DNA of 64,000 nt from Bin34 sp965219935 (lineage in GTDB: Bacteria; Chloroflexota; Anaerolineae; Caldilineales; Caldilineaceae), in assembly GCA_965219935.1 (NCBI GenBank), contig CBDCOU010000003.1:4216001-4280000 (forward strand). The letters are read 5' to 3'. This document shows positions 1 through 7,692 of the stretch, piece by piece (position 1 is the stretch's first letter; every line of letters begins with the position of its first letter). The notes beneath the pieces are model-generated. The model made no database searches. It had not been told where the DNA came from and saw only the letters and a program-made list of their open reading frames with translations. The position numbers and the translations under genes were made by a program.

Positions 1-168
1 CTCTGGAAACCCGGGGCTCCGCGGGTGGATCGGACCCAACTGCACAACCGGACGGACATCCTGGTGCTGTCCGTGTTGGCGGTCACCTGCGGTGCGGACG
101 ATTTCGTGGCCATTGTCCTCTTTGGTCAACTCAACTACTCACTGCGGCATGTCTCGTGTATGTCAGCG

Positions 169-414
169 TCACCGGTCCCACGAAGTTCGCTCTTCTTTGA
201 TGTAGTCGTCCACTTCTTCCTTGGTGGTGTTGAAGAGACGTTGCCCCGGCCCGCCCGAGATAATCTCAAAGGTGGAGCGCCCTGATGATTGACGGGGATA
301 TTCCCATCGCTTTTTCCCCTGGAGGTAGGCGGCAAGACCTCTCACGTCGTGACCATGTTCTTGGGCCATCGCGTCTTTAATGCTCCACAATTCCCGTATG
401 ACTTCATCGCTCAT
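169..414 (-). CDS. Small hypothetical protein coupled to a broken PIN toxin gene
   Basis: This 81-residue protein is charged and mostly helical in appearance, with no signal peptide or membrane segment. I chose the ATG at 414 because a GGAGG Shine-Dalgarno sits about eight bases upstream, inside the end of the preceding gene; a TTG 15 bases further up is less likely. It overlaps the 3' end of the PIN-domain gene by 11 bases, so the two were probably translated together. From memory, short proteins of this style follow PIN genes in cyanobacteria and Chloroflexota, so it may be a partner or antitoxin, but order toxin-then-partner is unusual and no DNA-binding fold is obvious. Function unproven. 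Confidence 0.55.
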   Translation of the reverse strand: MSDEVIRELWSIKDAMAQEHGHDVRGLAAYLQGKKRWEYPRQSSGRSTFEIISGGPGQRLFNTTKEEVDDYIKEERTSWDR

Positions 415-910
415 GTTCAAAGCCTCCAATCAACTCGCTGGGAGTGCAAATCTCTGGACTGACGAAACCTAGCTGCGCACACAGATTGCGGATAGCCGGG
501 CGGGCCTGCGCGTTGGCAAGATGGCGAAAATTCCAGGTCAGCAGAAAGGCGACGCCGTTAGCGGCGGCAATACCAATATGCAGGGCATCGTTCACAGCCC
601 CTGGGGGCAACGCCTCGCCACGTATGAGTGAGGAAGCCAATTCGATGGCGGCATCCGTGATCGGCAGGATATCGATGTCGCTCAGCACCTCAAGCCTCCG
701 GGCAGCTGCTCCAGGGTCACCCCGTCCGGCCTCCTCAATCGTCAGTTGGGATGTGCAGACGTTGTAAGTGGACCTGTGCTCTTCCCACTAGTCAGCAGTG
801 GTCGTTTGCCAAGCGGCAGCCAGCAAGTCACTGGTGGGTCTTGCGGTTAGATAAGACACCACCGACGTTTCGATATAGACTAGCTTGTGTGCACTCGTCA
901 TTGCAGACAT
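404..910 (-). pseudogene. VapC-like PIN-domain toxin gene, interrupted by one in-frame TAG
   Basis: Reading the minus strand from the ATG at 910 gives one continuous frame of 169 codons with a single TAG at 788-790. The start of the PIN domain (VYIETSVVSYLTARP) and its end (NDALHIGIAAANGVAFLLTWN) are both present, including the first acidic residue in YIETS, and the downstream D in the VNDALH motif. The residue before the stop is D and the next is W, so a TGG-to-TAG change is the simplest cause. A GAGGAAG Shine-Dalgarno precedes the ATG (a second ATG lies nine bases in). PIN toxins are Mg-dependent RNases; this one is predicted to be inactive unless the stop is read through or is a sequencing error. 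Confidence 0.8.
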
Positions 911-1079
911 ACTTCCTCGGCACTACGCCGTCCGCCCCTCATGCCGTGCCCGGTGTGACGGTTCATAGTGATGTCCAACATCATGCCCCATCTCTTGCCA
1001 TATCGTGGGGAGTGCCATTATCCAGCCACACCAACGCCCCGAAAGAACTGCTCAACCTCTGGATCGTTTGGATTGGGAC

Positions 1080-2426
1080 TTATATACGATGGTTGACACC
1101 ACGCATATCCGGTTCACGGGTCGCGGGAGTCCCTGTGGTCGATCTTGCGACCGACCAGGGAGGGAGCGCTCCTCGCCGTGCAGCAGCCCCAGTCCCACGG
1201 GCCGAAACGGGTGCGGACGGAAGTCCCGCCCGCACCAGGATGTTGAGCGCCGCATTGTGGTCGGCGTTCGCTTGGAACCCACAGGCTCCACACGCGAATA
1301 CCGCCTGCGACGGTCGGTTTGACTTGGCGGTGTGCCCGCACTGGCTGCAGGCCTGCGAAGTGTAGGCCGGGTCCACATACACCACCTGGCCGGCCTTGTA
1401 CTCGAGCTTGCGCTCCAGCTGTCCCCAGCCGGACGCCAGGATGGCACGGTTGAGGCCGGCTTTCTGCTTCACGTTCCGGCCGGGATTCTCCACCGTGCCC
1501 TTCGCACTCTGCGTCATGCCCTTGGTGTTCAGGTCCTCAAGCACGACGGTGTGGGCGGTGTCGGCAACCTTGCGACTGATGTGGTGCGTGGCGTTGTCCC
1601 GGCGTCGGGCGCGCTTGCGCTGGAGTTTGCGCAGTTTCCCGCCGGTCCCGCGGCGTCGGTTCGAGCCCTTCTGCTGCCGGGCCATCCGGCGCTGATACCG
1701 CTTGATCTTCGCGTCCTCGACGGTCGTGTCGGGAATGGCGTGTACGGTTCCGGTGCTGTCCGTGGCCTGCCCCACGTTGCGGTCGACGCCCACGGCTCCG
1801 TCGGCCGCAGGTGGGCATACATCGGGATGGTCGACCGGCACCGCGAACACGATGTAGGCGTACCACTTCGGCTGCTTGCCCTCCGACTCCTGCCGTACGC
1901 GCACGGTCAGCGGCTTGCAATCGGCATACCGGTGGATGGGACCGAGACGCGTCCAGCCCATCTTGGGGATGTACAGGCGGCCGTCCTCGATGCGCACGTG
2001 GGACGGGATGGTGAAGGCGGGCTTGGTGTAGTGCTTGGCCTTGTACTGCGGACGTCCGTGGTCCGGACGGTCCGGGTCGAAGAACGCGGCGTAGGCATCG
2101 CCCAGGTACTTGCAGGCGTACCGGATGATTTCATAGCTGTAGTCCTGCAGCCATTCGTTGCCGGGTGCGTTCCGCAACTTTGTGAACCGCGTGCCCAGCG
2201 TGAAGAAGGTCGGCTCGCCCGGACCCTCCCCCAGCTCGCCGGCCGCCTTCCATTTGCGGTAGTCCGTCTCGTGCCCGGCCAGCACGTGGTTCCACGCAAA
2301 CCGGCAGGCACCTGCCAGTTGTTCAAGGTACTGGCCGTTGGCAGCCGTGCCGGGATACAGACGCACGCGGAGGGTCCGTATGACGGTCCGGGGCTCCTGC
2401 GCTGTGGAATGGGGTTTGCTGGTCAC
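1080..2426 (-). CDS. tnpB: IS200/IS605-family TnpB RNA-guided nuclease
   Basis: A 448-residue TnpB/OrfB protein with a GTG start. The N-terminal helix-turn-helix region (about 15-110) and the RuvC-like nuclease core are complete: Asp215 (GVDRNVGQ), Glu297 (VLEDLNTKGM) and Asp389 (NADHNAALN) form the expected catalytic triad. A zinc ribbon uses Cys360, Cys363, Cys379 and Cys382. No tnpA (Y1 transposase) lies nearby, so mobility would depend on a TnpA in trans. In this family the guide (omega) RNA is read from the same strand across the 3' end of tnpB into the right end of the element, here roughly 1000-1200; a GTCG/CGAC hairpin is visible near 1136-1165. Element ends were not resolved. Confidence 0.93.
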   Translation of the reverse strand: MTSKPHSTAQEPRTVIRTLRVRLYPGTAANGQYLEQLAGACRFAWNHVLAGHETDYRKWKAAGELGEGPGEPTFFTLGTRFTKLRNAPGNEWLQDYSYEIIRYACKYLGDAYAAFFDPDRPDHGRPQYKAKHYTKPAFTIPSHVRIEDGRLYIPKMGWTRLGPIHRYADCKPLTVRVRQESEGKQPKWYAYIVFAVPVDHPDVCPPAADGAVGVDRNVGQATDSTGTVHAIPDTTVEDAKIKRYQRRMARQQKGSNRRRGTGGKLRKLQRKRARRRDNATHHISRKVADTAHTVVLEDLNTKGMTQSAKGTVENPGRNVKQKAGLNRAILASGWGQLERKLEYKAGQVVYVDPAYTSQACSQCGHTAKSNRPSQAVFACGACGFQANADHNAALNILVRAGLPSAPVSARGTGAAARRGALPPWSVARSTTGTPATREPDMRGVNHRI

Positions 2427-2649
2427 GGTGCCCCTATCACTGTGTCCGGTCGAGGGCCCGGTTCTCAGTCGGGTCCTCTCTTTCGCGGCAATTGCAGCAC
2501 AAAAGTTTGACTGTCAACTATTCGATATAAGCCCCTTTGGATTCGGCTCGTGACTGTCCGGTTCCGTGACCGCCAACTCCACCCACTCCTTGGGATGCCA
2601 TCGCCGTGCGAGGCATGGCCTGTCGGGGGACGGATGGCGCACGAGTGCC

Positions 2650-2655
2650 TATAAT
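2650..2655 (+). promoter_or_regulatory. Possible -10 element of scpB
   Basis: A perfect TATAAT lies 48 bases before the scpB ATG, in an otherwise GC-rich 276-base gap between the tnpB start and scpB. No recognisable -35 hexamer is found 16-18 bases upstream, so the call rests on the -10 alone. Confidence 0.35.
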
Positions 2656-2702
2656 GGCTCCCATCCGCCGCGTGCCGGTGCTCCGTCAGCCTTCTTCATT
2701 CC

Positions 2703-3344
2703 ATGTCCGACATGCGTCCGCAACCATCTCTGGCCGCGCTCCTGGAGAGCCTGCTGTTCGTTGCGCCCGAACCCGTGACGGTCCAGGCCCTGGCCCGGGT
2801 CGTGGACCGGCCTGCGCCGGTGGTGCGGTTCGCCCTTGAGGAACTGGAGGAGACCCTCGAACAGAACCAGCGCGGCCTGCGATTGCTGACCTTGGGGCAG
2901 AAGGTGGCTTTGGTGACCATGCCCGAGGCCGGGGATGCGATCGACCGGTTTGTGGCCTTGGCCCGACGGTCGCGCCTGAGCCAGCCGGCCACGGAAACCG
3001 TGGCCATCATTGCCTATCACCAGCCGGTTACGCGGGCGCAGATCGAGGCAATCCGCGGCGTGGACAGTGCCCATGTGCTGCGGACGTTGCTGGCCCGCGA
3101 GCTGGTTGAGGTGCGCGGTCGCAAGGAAACGGTGGGCAACCCGTTGCTGTACGGGGTGACAGAGCAGTTCCTTCTTTATTTCGGCATGACCTCGTTGGAG
3201 GAACTGCCGGAGCTGGATCCCGAGGCGGTCTCCAGGATCGAGGATGCGGCGGCGGAAGCCGACGATGCGGACTTGACAGGAGATGCCATCGAGTCGGTTG
3301 CCGAGTCGGATCTTCAACCGGACGCGGCACCCGTCGTCAGTTGA
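2703..3344 (+). CDS. scpB: Segregation and condensation protein B (ScpB)
   Basis: ScpB is a kleisin-partner (Kite) subunit of the SMC-ScpA-ScpB complex that compacts and segregates the chromosome. The 213-residue product starts with the typical LAALLESLLFVAPEPVT segment, continues through the two winged-helix domains (about 10-85 and 95-160, with ETVAIIAYHQPVTRAQIEAI) and ends in a long acidic tail that is variable in the family. Length is normal. scpA, usually directly upstream, is absent here; tnpB occupies that position, so the operon may have been split. The last eight bases overlap the end of the convergent downstream gene. Confidence 0.93.
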   Translation: MSDMRPQPSLAALLESLLFVAPEPVTVQALARVVDRPAPVVRFALEELEETLEQNQRGLRLLTLGQKVALVTMPEAGDAIDRFVALARRSRLSQPATETVAIIAYHQPVTRAQIEAIRGVDSAHVLRTLLARELVEVRGRKETVGNPLLYGVTEQFLLYFGMTSLEELPELDPEAVSRIEDAAAEADDADLTGDAIESVAESDLQPDAAPVVS

Positions 3345-3699
3345 CTTCGCCCAACTCCCGGTAAAGGATCCACTGTCCTTCAGGTGCACCCGGTACCGGA
3401 GCGCGGTTGTAGTACAGGTCGAAGCAGCGTCCCTGGGCGGTGGCGATGCGGAAGTAGATTCGGCCCACGCCCCATGAACCGGTCTTGAGAGCCCTCGCCT
3501 TGTTGCCCGGTCGCATGTTGCGGGCCATGCGTCCGTGGCGGGAATGATCCCGCCATTCTTCCAGCAGCGTCTCCACGGCGAACACCTCCCCGTCCCAGAC
3601 GAAGCGATCCGGGCAGTGCGGATTCTTGATCCTGACCGGTGCCTGGTCGAATTCGACCGTTACCGTCTCGTCGATGAAGCGAATGGCCTGCAGCGGCAT
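3337..3699 (-). CDS. DUF6504-like protein
   Basis: A 120-residue protein with no signal or membrane segment. The ATG at 3699 begins the compositionally ordinary part; the open frame upstream is Arg/Gly-rich and looks non-coding. It contains the pattern RFVWDGEVFAVETLLEEWRD, which I recall from DUF6504 proteins, a small family found in several phyla and sometimes beside Y-family polymerases. Molecular function unknown. It converges on scpB with an eight-base overlap and lies 63 bases downstream of the molybdopterin oxidoreductase on the same strand, so the two may share a transcript. Confidence 0.6.
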   Translation of the reverse strand: MPLQAIRFIDETVTVEFDQAPVRIKNPHCPDRFVWDGEVFAVETLLEEWRDHSRHGRMARNMRPGNKARALKTGSWGVGRIYFRIATAQGRCFDLYYNRAPVPGAPEGQWILYRELGEVN

Positions 3700-3761
3700 C
3701 GGCAACCTCGTGCTCCCACTACCTGAACCGGATCGCAGTCCGCACAATTCTGCCCGGTGTT

Positions 3762-4862
3762 TTATGCATTCCGATCCAGGCCGCTGGTGAAGATGGCGGC
3801 CCACTGTCCGGCATCGGCCCGATCGAGAACCCTGACTTCGGCCACCCACTTGACCCACTGAAAGCCCCTGTGGCCCGGTGCCACGAGGCGGAGGGGACCA
3901 CCGTTGCCGGCGCGCAGCGGTGAACCCCCAACCTCCAGGGCGAGCAGTGCCTGGTCGGCTTCGTCCAGGGCAAGGCTCCAACGGTATCCGGTCACCGAAC
4001 GGAAGCTGACGTATCGGGCACTCGGATTGGCCTGCGCGGCGGTCAACAGGTTGGACACCGGAATCCCGGTCCAGTCCTCCTCCTTGTACCAGCCGCCCGT
4101 GCAGTCCAGGGTGGCTGTTGTCGTAGTCTGCCCCAGTTCCTGCAGGGCTTCCAGATCCAACTCCAACGGTTGCTGCACGCTTCCGGCAACCGAGAGCCTG
4201 AATTCAGTGGGGTCGATGTTGGGGATTCCGTCGAACATCCACATCGTAACCGGCAGAGGGCCGTGAACTTCACGGGATCCTGTGAAGCGGCGGTGTGCTC
4301 CCGGCCACTCAAAGGCTCGACCGGCAGCCTGCTGTACCAACCAAGTGCCTGTCGCGGCGATGCCGGCGGCCGTACCCGCGATGAAGTTGCGCCGCGACAG
4401 CAGCTGGGGCCGCGTCACGGGTTTGTTGCGCATCCACGCGTGTACGACCATTGCCACAAGGAGCAGGAGGGCAGCCACGACGTGGAGGTTTAGGCCCGTG
4501 GGATAGCCAAATGGAACTTGGGCAGACACCCAGACCGTGCCCGTGGCCAATACCAGCAAGGCCAACAGGCCTACCACGAGCGACAACACATTGGACTTGC
4601 GATCCCGGCGGGGCGCCATGCGACCTGCGACCCGGCCCAGCTTCCATGCCAGCAGGACCACCAACGACAAACCAACGATGGCATGCACAGCCCAGAACCA
4701 AGCGCCTTCGGGTTTGCCGATCAGGAAGGTTCCGAGGCCGGACAGAACTTCAAAAAGTACGGTGGCCAACAATAGCCAATCCACCACGCGCGGGTGCATG
4801 CTGGCTAGTCTGGTCCACTTTCTGGACATCGTCTGACCGGTCCGGGATTCGGAAGTCTGCAT
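3762..4862 (-). CDS. Membrane-anchored molybdopterin oxidoreductase (sulfite-oxidase fold)
   Basis: A 366-residue fusion. Residues about 25-145 carry four hydrophobic segments with histidines, resembling a cytochrome-b561/FdnI-like membrane anchor. A Tat-like SRRNFIAGTAAG motif at about 160 follows, then an Oxidored_molyb domain (about 190-350) with Cys in LDCTGGWY as the expected molybdenum ligand. Related proteins (MsrP/YedY-YedZ type) reduce sulfoxides or oxidise small substrates at the outer face of the membrane; the substrate here is unknown. The start is the ATG at 4862; a decayed second copy at 13409-13669 starts at the matching residue, which supports it. A VWA lipoprotein gene lies directly upstream on the same strand. 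Confidence 0.85.
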   Translation of the reverse strand: MQTSESRTGQTMSRKWTRLASMHPRVVDWLLLATVLFEVLSGLGTFLIGKPEGAWFWAVHAIVGLSLVVLLAWKLGRVAGRMAPRRDRKSNVLSLVVGLLALLVLATGTVWVSAQVPFGYPTGLNLHVVAALLLLVAMVVHAWMRNKPVTRPQLLSRRNFIAGTAAGIAATGTWLVQQAAGRAFEWPGAHRRFTGSREVHGPLPVTMWMFDGIPNIDPTEFRLSVAGSVQQPLELDLEALQELGQTTTTATLDCTGGWYKEEDWTGIPVSNLLTAAQANPSARYVSFRSVTGYRWSLALDEADQALLALEVGGSPLRAGNGGPLRLVAPGHRGFQWVKWVAEVRVLDRADAGQWAAIFTSGLDRNA

Positions 4863-4949
4863 CAAACGCGAATGTCAAGGTTGGCTGGGTTTATTGATGT
4901 GTTTCGCTGTCCGCAATGGGATGCGCAACCGCACCCACAGGCCCCGGCC

Positions 4950-6470
4950 CTACATTGCACAGAACGGTTCGAAGAGGCGTGCGGATCGCTTGATTAGCTT
5001 CTCCAGTTCCGCGCCTGCCTCGTCCCAAGCGGGGGGCAGTTCGGCCAATACCGCCTCGATGCTGCCGCACTGCGCGTAGAACGACTTGCCTAGAAGTTCC
5101 GCCCATTCCGCGACGGCGGCCTGACGTTGCAGGTAGCGGTCTGGCTCTTGGATTTGGTTCCAGGTAATCGCGGCTTCCCTTTCCACAAATTCGCCTAGTT
5201 GCATATCGCGATAACGCAGCCGAGCAGTGGCCATGGTGCCCTGAGGCGAATCTCCGAGTGGCCGTAGTTCATACAGCGCGGTTACGTCGGAGCGGAAGCC
5301 GATCTCGCCGAAGTCCTCGGTGTCGTCCCGGAAAGAGTCGTCGGACTTGGCCCGGTTTTCATAACCGAGCAACCGATATTTTCGGACGGTCTGCGGATCG
5401 AACTCAACTTGGATGCGGGCATCCCGTACGGTCTCGTGAAAGACTGCCTCGGCAGGTCCAGCGAGGAAAACGTCTTCTTCCTCCCTGTCGTCGATGTAGT
5501 GGTACGTGCCATTGCCCCGATTGGCCAAGCGCTCCATCATCACGTCGTTGTAATTCCCCGAAACCCCCACGCCCACCGTCGTCAGGGTGGCCTGGCGCTG
5601 GGCCGCCTGGTCCACCACTTCCAGGATCGCGTCGGGCCCGGTTTCGCCGACATTGCCGACGCCGTCGCTGAACAGCACCATGCGCACCTTTTGGCCGCGC
5701 ATCATGTCGTCCGCGGCGATGTCATAGCCCAGGCGGAGACCGGCCTCCGCATTGGTGGCGCCGCCGGTTCGCAGTCCCCGAATGGCCCCTGCCAATTGAG
5801 GCACATCTTCCGTGTCTTGCAGAGGCACAATGACTTGGGCGATACTCCCGTAGACCACCAGGGCCGCCCGGTCTGCCGGCCTGGCCTGGTCCAGCAGTCC
5901 CAGCATGATGCGCTTGGCCGCTTCCAGGCGATTGTCGTAATCCATGGAGCCGCTGATGTCCACGATGAAGATCAGCGACACAGGCTCCCTTTCCAACGGA
6001 AAAGCCGGTGCCGATACGCCCACGCGCAAGAGCACATAGCCTTCCGGGGCGAAGGGGGCAGGCGTTGCGTCCAAATGCAGTGCCAAGCCGTCGGTCGAAG
6101 GGCTGTACCCTCCCTCCCAAGCGTTGACATATTCCTCAATCCGCACCGCCTCGGGCGGTGGGAGGAAACCATCGGCCAAATAGCGTCTCCCCACGGCATA
6201 GGAGGCGGTATCGCCATCCAATGCGAAGGTTGACAGGGCGTCCTCGTCGGCGTCGATAAAGGGATTGACCCCATAGTCCTCGAAGTACATGAGCGGGAAC
6301 GGCTTGTCGTTCGGGTTTGCCATGCCTCCCGCTTCAGCCCCGGGAGCCCGTTCGGATCGGAATCCTCGTGTCTCGATTGGTCCATCAACGGCTGGCGCGC
6401 CACAAGCCATTGTTGAAAGACCAGCCAACAACCAGAGCAAACACCATGTCAAGGCTGTCTGATTCCGCAT
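4950..6470 (-). CDS. VWA-domain lipoprotein, YfbK type (copy 1)
   Basis: A 506-residue lipoprotein: the signal peptide ends in a lipobox (STMAC, Cys23). Residues about 60-125 match the N-terminal domain found before VWA in YfbK-like proteins (NPFIDADEDALSTFALDGD). The VWA domain follows with an intact MIDAS (DISGS at 171-175, a later Thr in GGATNAEAG, Asp in FSDGVGN), then a DUF3520-like C-terminal domain. Such proteins bind divalent metal and partner proteins at the cell surface; the ligand is unknown. The ATG at 6470 is preceded by GAGGAGG. It sits 87 bases upstream of the molybdopterin oxidoreductase. About 190 bases (5569-5759) are identical to copy 3, suggesting recent gene conversion. 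Confidence 0.9.
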   Translation of the reverse strand: MRNQTALTWCLLWLLAGLSTMACGAPAVDGPIETRGFRSERAPGAEAGGMANPNDKPFPLMYFEDYGVNPFIDADEDALSTFALDGDTASYAVGRRYLADGFLPPPEAVRIEEYVNAWEGGYSPSTDGLALHLDATPAPFAPEGYVLLRVGVSAPAFPLEREPVSLIFIVDISGSMDYDNRLEAAKRIMLGLLDQARPADRAALVVYGSIAQVIVPLQDTEDVPQLAGAIRGLRTGGATNAEAGLRLGYDIAADDMMRGQKVRMVLFSDGVGNVGETGPDAILEVVDQAAQRQATLTTVGVGVSGNYNDVMMERLANRGNGTYHYIDDREEEDVFLAGPAEAVFHETVRDARIQVEFDPQTVRKYRLLGYENRAKSDDSFRDDTEDFGEIGFRSDVTALYELRPLGDSPQGTMATARLRYRDMQLGEFVEREAAITWNQIQEPDRYLQRQAAVAEWAELLGKSFYAQCGSIEAVLAELPPAWDEAGAELEKLIKRSARLFEPFCAM

Positions 6471-6649
6471 GGTACTTTCCCCTCCTCTCACAGGAATACA
6501 GGTATCCGGAAAATTGGCGACGAACTGGATTGGGTTGGTGCAAGCAGAATTTTCGGTGCGGGTCTATGGTCTGCCGGCAGGGCTGAAACCCCGCGGGACG
6601 ATCTACCCGAAGATGGCCAATGGGGTCTCGGAAAATTCCACTGGTCGTA

Positions 6650-7500
6650 GTCCTGGGTTGCACAGCATGGTACGAATAGGGGTTCCGAGTGCCTGATGAA
6701 AATGCTCCAATTGCCTCCCGGCCAAGTCCCATGCGGGCGGTAGCGTTGCCAATACCGTATCGATGCTACCGCGTTGCAGGCTACCGCATTGTGCATGGAA
6801 CGACTTGCCCGGCAGTTCGGCCCAGGCCGCGACCGAGGCCTGACGGCGAAAGTAGCGGTCGGGCTCCGGAACAACGTCCCAGGCAATCACGGCTTCCCGT
6901 TCCACGACTTCATCCAGTTGCAGATCGCGGTAACCCAGCCTGGCCGTGGTCGGGGTAGCCTGGCGCTGGGCCGTCTGGTCCACCGCTTCCAGAATTGCCT
7001 CGGGTCCGGTCACGCCGACATTGCCGACCGCGTCGCTGAACAGCATCATGCATCCTTTTGGGCCCCGCATCATGTCTTCAGCGGCGATGTCGCCCAGGCG
7101 GAGGCCGGCTTTCGCATTGGTGGCACCGGAGGTTCACAGTCCCCGACTGGATCCTTCCAATTGGGGCACATCTTCGGTGGCTTGCAGTGGAACAATGACA
7201 TGGGCAGTGCTCCCGTAGACAATCAGGACAGCCCGGTCTCCCGGCGCGACCTGGTCCGGAAGTCCCTGCAAAATGCGCTTGGCCGCCTCCAGGCAATTGT
7301 CGTAATCCATGGAACCGCTGATGTCAACAATGAAGATCAGCGACACCGGCTTCCGTTCCACCGGAAAGGCTTGGGCAGCCACAACCTCGCGCAGAAGTAC
7401 ATCAGCTTCTGGGGCGAAGGGGGCCTTGCGCCCAAATGCAAGGACAAACCCTCCGTTGCAGGACTGACCCCGCCTTCAAAGGCATTGACCTACCGTCGGA
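6650..7500 (-). pseudogene. Decayed VWA-domain lipoprotein gene (copy 2)
   Basis: Segments of the same VWA protein are readable in order on the minus strand: VNAFEGGV..PATEGLSLHLG (about 7430-7495), the MIDAS region FIVDISGSMDYDNCLEAAKR (about 7270-7345), FSDAVGNVGVTGPEAILE (about 6990-7045) and the C-terminal tail near 6660. It lacks the N-terminal signal region, has frameshifts after LHLG and near the tail, stops where copies 1 and 3 read on, and has an in-frame deletion of about 117 residues joining RQATPTT directly to ARLGYRDLQL. Clearly non-functional as a VWA protein. Confidence 0.85.
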
Positions 7501-7666
7501 ACTGGAGCTCCCGCCGGAATTGGCGCGACTGGATTCTCTGGTATGGCACCATCTGGCAATCAACCGGTTGTGGGGTCCCTTCCCGTCAGATCCGTTCCGG
7601 TCCCCGATCGAACTTGACCTGCCCAATAACCATCTGTGGGTCCCGATCCCCTGGACGGTTCCGGGC
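7490..7666 (+). pseudogene. Leucine-rich-repeat fragment
   Basis: The plus strand reads LPPELARLDSL..HLAINRLWGPFP and then ELDLPNNHLWVPIPWTVPG, which is two successive units of the LxxLxLxxNxLxGxIP type of leucine-rich repeat. No start, signal or further repeats are present, and the open frame ends at 7696, so this is a scrap of a larger LRR protein. It overlaps the upstream end of the decayed VWA copy by about ten bases, consistent with recombination having joined two gene remnants. Confidence 0.55.
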
Positions 7667-7692
7667 CGAAGCGCCCCATCCCCCGTCAATGT

